From: Cyanophora paradoxa
Lineage: Eukaryota > Glaucocystophyceae > Cyanophorales > Cyanophoraceae
Length of the DNA stretch: 56,513 nt
Direction: 5' to 3'
Assembly (NCBI GenBank): GCA_004431415.1
Contig: QPMI01000331.1
Span: 1-56,513, forward strand
Under the pieces are notes generated by a model that saw only the letters and a list, made by a program, of their open reading frames with translations, ran no database searches and was not told the origin of the DNA. This document shows, piece after piece, positions 49,020-56,513 of the stretch. Each line of letters begins with the position of its first letter. The stretch's first letter is position 1. The translations under genes and the position numbers were made by a program.

Positions 49020-51574
49020 TATGTGGGTGGGGACCCCTGTGAAATTTCGGGGGGCGATGGGGGCAGCCCTGAACCCAACGCCGAAACTAGAAAACTCACA
49101 CCCCTCCCTTTCATGCAAACCTGCCAGAGTGCTCTGGCGGATCCCAGCACTCCCTGCCTGCTGTTTCGTGTGGGTCCCCACCCACACGAAACAGCAGGCA
49201 GGGAGCGCTGGGATTTGCCAGAGCACTCTGGCAGGTTTGCCTGATAGGGAGGGGTGTTAGTTTTCTAGTTTCCAGGTTGGGGTCGGGGCTGCCCCCATTG
49301 GGTCCCCACCCAAACGAAACAGCAGGCAGGGAGCGCTGGTATTCGCCAGAGCACTCTGGCAGGTTTGCATGATAGGGTGGTGTGTTAGTTTTCTAGTTTC
49401 TAGGTTGGGTTTGGGGCTGCCCCGATCGCCCCCCGAAATCTCACAGGGGTCCCCACCCACACCAAACAGCAGGCAGGGAGCGCTGGGATTCGCCAGAGCA
49501 CTCTGGCAGTTTTGTATGATAGGGAGGGGTGTTAGTTTTCTAGTTTCGAGGTTGGGTTCAGGGCTGCCCCCATCGCCCCCTGAGATCTTACAGGGGTCCC
49601 CACCCACATGAAACAGCAGGCAGCTGGGATTCGCCAGAGGACTCTGGCAGGTTTGCATGATAGGGGGGGGTGTTAGTTTTCTAGTTTCGAGGTTGGGTGC
49701 GGGGCTGCCCCGATTGCCCCCCAAATCTCACAGGGGTCCCCACCCACACGAAACAGCAGGCAGGGAGCGCTGGGATTCGCCAGAGCACCCTGGCAAATTT
49801 GCATGATAGGAAGGGGTTTTAGTTTTCTAGTTTCGAGGTTGGGTTCGGGGCTGCCCCCATCACCCCCTGAAATCTCACAGGGGTCCCCACCCACAGGAAA
49901 CAGCAGGCAGGGAGTGCTTGGATTTGCCAGAGCACTCTGGCAGGTTTGCATGATAAGGAGGGGTGTAAGTTTTCTAGTTTCGGGGTTGGGTTCGGGGCTG
50001 CCACCATCGCCCCCCGAAATCTCACAGGGGTCCCCACCCACACAAAACAGCAGGCAGGGAGCGCTGGGATTCGCCAGAGCACTCTGGCAGGTTTGCCTGA
50101 TAGGGAGGGGTGTTAGTTTTCTAGTTTCCAGGTTGGGGTCGGGGCTGCCCCCATTGGGTCCCCACCCACACAAAACAGCAGGCAGGGAGCGCTGGTATTC
50201 GCCAGAGCACTCTGGCAGGTTTGCATGATAGGGTGGTGTGTTAGTTTTCTAGTTTCTAGGTTGGGTTTGGGGCTGCCCCGATCGCCCCCCGAAATCTCAC
50301 AGGGGTCCCCACCCACACCAAACAGCAGGCAGGGAGCGCTGGGATTCGCCAGAGCACTCTTGCAGTTTTGTATGATAGGGAGGGGTGTTAGTTTTCTAGT
50401 TTCGAGGTTGGGTTCAGGGCTGCCCCCATCGCCCCCTGAGATCTTACAGGGGTCCCCACCCACATGAAACAGCAGGCAGCTGGGATTCGCCAGAGGACTC
50501 TGGCAGGTTTGCATGATAGGGGGGGGTGTTAGTTTTCTAGTTTCGAGGTTGGGTTCAGGGCTGCCCCCATCGTGCCGGAAATCTCAGAGGGGTCCCCACC
50601 CACACCAAACAGCAGGAAGGGGGCGCTGGGATTCGCCAGAGCACTCAGGCAGGTTTGCATGATAGGGCGGGGTGTTAGTTTTCTGGTTTTGAAGTTGGGT
50701 TGGGGGCTGCCCCCATCGCCCCCCGAAATTTCACAGGGGTCCCCACCCACACGAAACAGCAGGCAGGGAGAGCTGGGATTCGCCAGAGCACTTTGGCAGG
50801 TTTGCATGATAGGGAGGGGTGTTAGTTCTCTAGTTTCGAGGTTGGGTCAGATTTTGGGGGGCGATGGGGGCAGCCCCCAACCCAACCTTGAAACTAGGAA
50901 ACTAACATCCCTCCCTATCATGCAAACCTGCCAGAGTGCTCTGGCGAATCCCAGCGCTCCCTGCCGGCTGTTTGGTGTGGGTAGGGACCCCTGTGAGATT
51001 TCGGGGGGCGATCAGGGCTAGCCCCAAACCCAACCTCGAAACTAGAGAACTAACACCCCTCCCTATCATTCAAACCTGCCAGAGTGCTCTGGCGAATCCC
51101 AGCGCTCCCTGCCTGCTTTTTTAATGAGGGTGGGGACCCATGTCAGATTTTGGGGGGCGATGGGGGCAGCCCCCAACCCAACCTTGAAACTAGGAAACTA
51201 ACACCCCTCCCTATCATGCAAACCTGCCAGATTGCTCTGGTGAATCCCAGCGCTTCCTTCCTGCTGTTTGGTGTGGGTGGGGATCCCTGTGAGATTTCCG
51301 GGGGCGATCGGGGCAGCTCCGAACCCAACCTCGAAACTAAAAAACTAACACCCCTCCCTATCATGCAAACCTGCCAGAGTGCTCTGGCGAATCCCAGCGC
51401 TCCCTGCCTGCTGTTTCGTGTGGGTGGTGACCCCTGTGAGATATCCGGGGGCGATCGGGGCAGCCCCAAACCCAACCTCGAAACTAGAAACCTAACACCC
51501 CTCACTAGCATGGGAACTAGAAAACTAACACCCCGCCCTATCATGCAATCCCGCCAGAGTGCTCTGGCCAATCC
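49020..51574. repeat. satellite C, forward, reverse, forward
   Basis: Forward 49020-49176. Reverse 49177-50848, eleven to twelve units. Forward 50849-51574. The 49177 turn reads TGTTTCGTGTGGGT then CCCCACCCACACGAAACA, two full units facing each other. Within the reverse block 49177-49720 is repeated at 50033-50575 (see separate entry). Confidence 0.95.
49177..50575 (-). repeat. ~856-bp segmental repeat inside satellite C
   Basis: Rare variants recur in order 856 bp apart: GCGCTGGTATTCGCC at 49335 and 50191, GATAGGGTGGTGTGTTAG just after each, CCAGGTTGGGGTCGGGG before each, and the shortened unit CAGGCAGCTGGGATT after each. Confidence 0.9.
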
Positions 51575-51651
51575 CTGATGGATAAGCTTTCCCACGATGT
51601 GATTCTTGGAAGAGATTATTGTGAAAAGAATATGATCGACATTTCCCATTC
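51575..51651 (+). pseudogene. 77-bp gypsy protease fragment in satellite C
   Basis: Encodes DKLSHDVILGRDYCEKNMID and ISHS, the protease region also found at 42300-42588 (there on the minus strand). It sits between forward C units, cut at GGCCAATCCC and CATGCAAACC. Confidence 0.8.
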
Positions 51652-54448
51652 CATGCAAACCTGCCAGAGTGCTCTGGCGAATCCCAGCGCCCCCTGCCTG
51701 CTGTTTCGTGTGGGTGGGGACCCCTGTGAAATTTCGGGGGGCAATCGGGGCAGCCCCGCACCCAACCTTGAAACTAGAAAACTAACACCCCTCCCTATCA
51801 TGCAAACCTGCCAGAGTGCTCTGGCGAATCCCAGCGCTCGGTTCCTGCTGTTTCGTGTGGGTGGGGACCCCTGTGAAATTTCGGGGGGCAATCGGGGCAG
51901 CCACGCACCCAACCTTGAAACTAGAAAACTAACACCCCTCCCTATCATGCAAACCTGCCAGAGTGCTGGGGCGAATCCCAGCGCCCCCTGCCTGCTGTTT
52001 TGTGTGGGTGGGGACCCCTGTGAGATTTCAGGGGGCGATCGGGGCCACCCCGAACCCAACCCCGAAACTAGAAAACTAACACCCCTCCCTATCATGCAAA
52101 CCTGCCAGAGTGCTCTGGCGAATCCCAGCGCTCCGTTCCTGCTGTTTTGTGTGGGTGGGGACCCCTGTGAGATTTCGGGGGGCGATGGGGGCAGCCCCGA
52201 ACCCAACCTCGAAACTAGAAATCTAACACCCCTCCCTATCATTCAAACCTGCCAGAGTGCTCTGGCGAATCCCAGTGCTCCCTGCCTGCTGTTTCATGTG
52301 GGTGGGGACCCCTGTGAGATTTCGGGGGGCGATGGGGGCAGCCCCGCACCCAACCTTGAAACTAGAAAACTAACACCCCTCCCTATCATGCAAAACTGCC
52401 AGAGTGCTCTGGCGAATCCCAGTGCTCCCTGCCTGCTGTTTCATGTGGGTGGGGACCCCTGTGAGATTTCGGGGGGCGATGGGGGCAGCCCCGAACCCAA
52501 CCTCAAAACTAGAAAACTCACACCCCTCCCTATCATGCAAACCTGCCAGAGTGCTCTGGCGGATCCCAGCGCCCCCTGCCTGCTGTTTCATGTAGGTGGG
52601 GACCCCTGTGAGATTTGGGGGGCGATCGGGGCAGCCCCAAACCCAACCTCGAAACTAGAAAACTAACACCCCTCCCTATCATGCAAACCTGCCAGAGTGC
52701 TCTGGCGAATCCCAGCGCCCCCTGCCTGCTGTTTCGTGTGGGTGGGGACCCCTGTGAGATTTCGGGGGGCAATCGGGGCAGCCCCGCACCCAACCTTGAA
52801 ACTAGAAAACTAACACCCCTCCCTATCATGCAAACCTGCCAGAGTGCTCTGGCGAATCCCAGCGCTCGTTCCTGCTGTTTCGTGTGGGTGGGGACCCCTG
52901 TGAGATTTCGGGGGGCGATCGGGGCAGCCCTGAACCCAACCTCGAACCTAGAAAACTAACACCCCTCCCTATCATGCAAACCTGCCAGAGTGCTCGGGCG
53001 AATCCCAGCGCTCCCTTCCTGCTGTTTCGTGTGGGTGGGGACCCCTGTGAGATTTCAGGGGGCGATGGGGGCAGCCCCAAACCCAACCTCGAAACTAGAA
53101 AACTAACACCCCTCCCTATCATGCAAACCTGCCAGAGTGCTCTGGCGAATCCCAGCGCTCCCTTCCTGCTGTTTTGTGTGGGTGGGGACCCCTGTGAGAT
53201 TTCGGGGGGCGATGGGGGCAGCCCCGAACCCAACCTCAAAACTAGAAAACTCACACCCCTCCCTATCATGCAAACCTGCCAGAGTGCTCTGGCAAATCCC
53301 AGCGCCCCCTGCCTGCTGTTTCGTGTGGGTGGGGACCCCTGTGAGATTTCAGGGGGCGATCGGGGCCACCCCGAACCCAACCCCGAAACTAGAAAACTAA
53401 CACCCCTCCCTATCATGCAAACCTGCCAGAGTGCTCTGGCGGATCCCAGCGCTCCCTTCCTTCTGTTTCGTGTGGGTGGGGACCCCTGTGAAATTTCGGG
53501 GGGCAATCGGGGCAGCCCCGCACCCAACCTTGAAACTAGAAAACTAACACCCCTCCCTATCATGCAAACCTGCCAGAGTGCTCTGGCGGATCCCAGCACT
53601 CCCTGCCTGCTGTTTCGTGTGGGTGGGGACCCCTGTGAGATTTCGGGGGGCGATGGGGGCAGCCCCAAACCCAACCTCGAACCTAGAAAACTAACACCCC
53701 TCCCTATCATGCAAACCTGCCAGAGTGCTCTGGCGAATCCCAGCGCCCCCTGCCTGCTGTTTCGTGTGGGTGGGGACCCAAACCAGCCAAGGTGCTCTGG
53801 CGAATCCCAGCGCTCCCTGCCTGCTGTTTCGTGTGGCTGGGGATGCCTGTGAGATTTCGGGGGGCGATCCGGGCCGCCCCCAACCCAACCTTGAAACGAG
53901 AGAACTAACACCCCTCCCTATCATGCAAACCTGCTAGAGTGCTCTGGCGAATCCCAGCGCTCCCTGCCTGCTGTTTTGTGTGGGTGGGGACCCCTGTGAG
54001 ATTTGGGGGGGCGATCGGGGCCGCCCCGAACCCAACCTCGAAACTAGAAAACTAACACCCCTCCCTATCATGTGAACCTGTGGGAGTGCTCTGGCGAATC
54101 CCAGCGCTCCCTGCCTGCAGTTTCGTGTGGGTGGGGACGCCTGTGAGATTTCGGGGGTCGATTGGGGCCGCCCGGAACACAACCTTGAAACTAGAAAACT
54201 AACACCCCTCCCTATCCTGCAAACCTGCCAGAGTGCTCTGGTGAATCCCAGCGCTCCCTGCCTGCTGTTTTGTGTGGGTGGGGACCCCTGTGAGATTTCA
54301 GGGGTCCCACCCACACAAAACAGCAGGAAGGGAGCGCTGGAATTGGCCAGAGCACTCTGGCAGGTTTGCATGATAGGGAGGGTGTTAGCTCTCTAGTTTC
54401 AAGGTTGGGTTCGGGGCTGCCCTCATCGCCCCCCGAAATCTCACATGG
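51652..54448. repeat. satellite C, long forward block then turn
   Basis: About eighteen forward units from 51652 to 54300, spaced 147 bp (for example CTGCCAGAG at 51661, 51808 and 51955). One has a deletion at 53775. It turns to reverse at 54303 (TTTCAGGGGTCCCACCC), with one unit to 54448. Confidence 0.95.
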
Positions 54449-55050
54449 GTGCTTTATTTCCGTCTCTATTGCATATAAGGCAGCTGGCTCATTCCCTGCT
54501 ACGAAAGTGCTCTTGGCTTGTGTTTATGCCCCCGCTAGTGACAACAGGGACCGCCGTGAGTGGTGGCAATCTTGTGTGCAGGCTGGGTATCTTTCTGCTA
54601 CTATGCCGATGCTTCTTATTGGGGACTGGAACCACCGCGCCCCTAAATCTGGTTCCTTGCAACGCTCTTACCTGTATGCGACGATGGCTTCACACCAACT
54701 TGATGATCTCGCGAACCATGCTCCACCGCCTCCTGCCGGCGAACCTGCAGCGGCATTTGCCCCGACTTATTGCTCGGGCTTGAGACGCAGCTCCTTTGCT
54801 CGTTCGCACGTCAGGCGGGCCGCAGGTTGCGACGGCGGATCATCGCGACCCCGCTTCCCGTTGCTGCTCGAGCCGGAGGCCGCCGACGGGTTCCAAACAT
54901 CTGTACGGCTGGTCCAGGTTGCCGGCGCAATACCCGCGCGGTCCCGCAGGCGTACGGCCTCGAATACGGAGGGGACTACGAACGCCGCTTGCATGATCTG
55001 GCGACCTCGCAGGGGTTCGCAGGACGGAGGTGCTTGAGCAGGAAGTCGCT
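54449..55050 (+). pseudogene. LINE-type AP endonuclease domain, C-terminal part
   Basis: Starts inside the domain (CFISVSIAYKAAGSFPATKV) and contains CVYAPASDNRDRREWWQSCV, MPMLLIGDWNHRAPKSGS (GDxN motif), HQLDDLANHAPPPPAGE and FAPTY. Then the frame breaks. Another frame shows ADHRDPAS, which may be the terminal SDH-type motif. It overlaps the minus-strand fragment at 40.1 kb in family but keeps a segment that copy has lost. RT is absent. Confidence 0.78.
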
Positions 55051-55344
55051 GCGCACCAAGCCCCAACAGCATACTGAGGGGTGGTTGAAATATGGGCCCC
55101 GGGTTTCAATATGGCGGACAGTGAGGATCTGAGCACCCATGCATGCAGTGTTCATGATGATCATGATTTGATCATGAGGCTTTGCAAAGACCCCGACCTT
55201 ATAACTGACTGGAGAGGTGTACCTGGGGTATTTCAAGGGATCTAGATTTGATTTTGATAGTGGCGAGCGCTGAAAGCGTGCTTGTACCTCGCCGGGCAAT
55301 AGTGGGCCCCTATTCACCAGCATGTCATTTGTGCCAGATCGCAC
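55051..55344 (-). CDS. unrecognised minus-strand ORF
   Basis: A frame from an ATG at 55344 reads MRSGTNDMLVNRGPLLPGEV, QARFQRSPLSKSNLDPLKYP, RYTSPVSYKVGVFAKPHDQI, then MIIMNTACMGAQILTVRHIE. It stays open into the LINE remnant (to 54976). Composition is protein-like and non-repetitive. I recognise no family; it could be part of another captured gene. Confidence 0.35.
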
Positions 55345-55364
55345 AGCAGCACAGCCTCGGAACA

Positions 55365-56513
55365 GTCTGTGAGATTTCGGGGGGCGATGGGGGCAGCCCC
55401 GAACCCAACCTCGAAACTAGAGAACTACCACCCCCCCCTATCATGCAAACCTGCCAGAGTGCACAGGGGTCCCCACCCACACGAAACAGCAGGCAGGGAG
55501 CACTGGGATTCGCCAGAGCACTCTGGCAGGTTTGCATGAAAGGGAGGGGTGTTAGCTTTCTAGTTTCGAGGATGGGTTCAGGGCTGCCACCATCGCCCCC
55601 CGAAATCTCAAGTCCCCACCCACACGAAACAGAAGGAAGGGAGCGCTGGGATCCCCCAGAGCACTCTGGCAGGTTTGCATGATAGGGAGGGGTGTTAGTT
55701 TTTTAGTTTCAAGGTTGGGTTCGGGGCTGCCCCCATCGCCCCCCGAAATCTCACAGGGGTCCCCACCCACACGAAACAGCAGGCGGGGAGCGCTGGGATT
55801 CGCCAGAGCACTCTGGCAGGTTTGCATGATGGGGAGGGGTGTGAGTTTTCTAGTTTCGAGGTTGGGTTCGGGGCTGCCCTGACCGCCCCCTGAAATCTCA
55901 CAGGGGTCCCCACCTGTGAGAATTTGGGGGGCGATGGGGGGAGCCCTGAACCCAACCTCGAAACAGGAAAACTAACACCCCTCCCTATCATGCAAACCTG
56001 CCAGAGTGCTCTGGCGAATCCCAGCGCTCCCTTCCTGCTGTTTGGTGTGGGTGGGGTTCGGGGGGCGATGGGGGCAGCCCCGAACCCAACCTCGAAACTA
56101 GAAAACTAACACCCCTCCCTACCATGCAAACCTGCCAGAGTGCTCTGGCGAATCCCAGCGCTCCCTGCCTGCTGTTTCATGCACAGGGGTCCCCACCCAC
56201 ACGATACAGCAGGCAGGGAGCACTGGGATTCGCCAGAGCACTCTGGCAGGTTTGCATGATAGGGAGGGGTGTTGGTTTTCCAGTTTCGAGGTTGGGTTCG
56301 GGGCCCCCATTGCCCCGGGGGGGCGATGGGGCAGCCCCGAACCCAACCTCGAAACTAGAAACCTTACACCCCTCCCTTTCATACAAAACTGCCAGAGTGC
56401 TCTAGAGAATCCCAGCGCTCTCTTCCTGCTGTTTCATGTGGGTGGGGAACCCTGTGAGATTTCGGGGGGCGATGGGGGCAGCCCTGAACCCAACCTCGAA
56501 ACTAGAAACCTTA
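55365..56513. repeat. satellite C, rapidly alternating orientation to window end
   Basis: Forward 55365-55462, reverse 55463-55915, forward 55916-56184, reverse 56185-56312, forward 56313-56513. Turns read GTGCACAGGGGTCCCCACCC, CACAGGGGTCCCCACCTGTG and CATGCACAGGGGTCCCCAC, all at the GGGGTCCCC near-palindrome. The array continues past the window edge. Confidence 0.94.

Noticed and set aside
51578-53911. ORFs of over 360 codons on both strands of satellite C
   Set aside because: 147 is a multiple of three, so any stop-free frame continues through the array. Both strands are open and the peptide is the same 49-residue unit repeated, so it is not a gene.
37799-56513. Satellite C taken as the centromere
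   Set aside because: Length and 147-bp period are suggestive, but no chromatin data exist and satellite A is an equal candidate. Kept only as a question in the findings.
1-56513. tRNA or rRNA genes
   Set aside because: I saw no tRNA A/B-box pair in a foldable context and no rRNA-like conserved stretch, though a covariance-model scan would be needed to exclude tRNAs.

Overview
This is eukaryotic nuclear DNA, most likely from a single-celled or algal genome. The evidence is two spliceosomal genes with GT-AG introns, Ty3/gypsy-type LTR retrotransposons, LINE endonuclease fragments and long satellite arrays. I cannot name the species. Introns in the two genes are very short (about 34-95 nt). Fragments resembling algal large-DNA-virus genes make an algal or protist host more likely, but that is inference.

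Layout. (1) 1-3240: GC-rich block with a divergent pair of unrecognised small genes around a TATA box, G-rich tracts, a four-copy repeat family, and a broken Cys-rich/nuclease-like gene of a kind I associate with algae and large DNA viruses. (2) 3234-17430: satellite A (about 124-bp monomers), interrupted at 10396-15168 by a nearly complete, recent Ty3/gypsy element with identical 123-bp LTRs. (3) 17841-20237 (minus): intron-rich gene for a type II membrane glycosyltransferase-like protein. (4) 20435-29250: broken, reordered pieces of a second gypsy family, a 735-bp solo LTR, and satellite B (204-206 bp). (5) 29453-31497 (minus): intron-rich GH20 beta-N-acetylhexosaminidase gene, with a partial copy of its exon 1 just upstream. 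(6) 31866-34242: inverted satellite B and a minus-strand truncated relative of the complete gypsy element. (7) 34243-37650: more satellite A, in a 743-bp higher-order repeat. (8) 37650-56513: satellite C (147-bp monomers, repeatedly switching orientation), broken up by short unique inserts: gypsy protease, RT and integrase pieces, LINE endonuclease, virus-like structural fragments and unrecognised ORFs. A fourth repeat, D, sits at 38986-40028 and 47960-48710.

The most unusual signal is that satellites A, B and D, otherwise different in sequence and length, share one core centred on CAAGGCGCTAGCCTTAGG. Many junctions between repeats and captured gene fragments fall inside that core. Satellite C lacks it; its orientation switches instead fall in or next to a GGGG(A/T)CCCC near-palindrome. 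Together these suggest a region built by repeated break/join or template-switch events at a few fixed sequences, collecting small pieces of host, retroelement and virus-like genes. The only intact-looking host genes are the two glycan-related enzymes.
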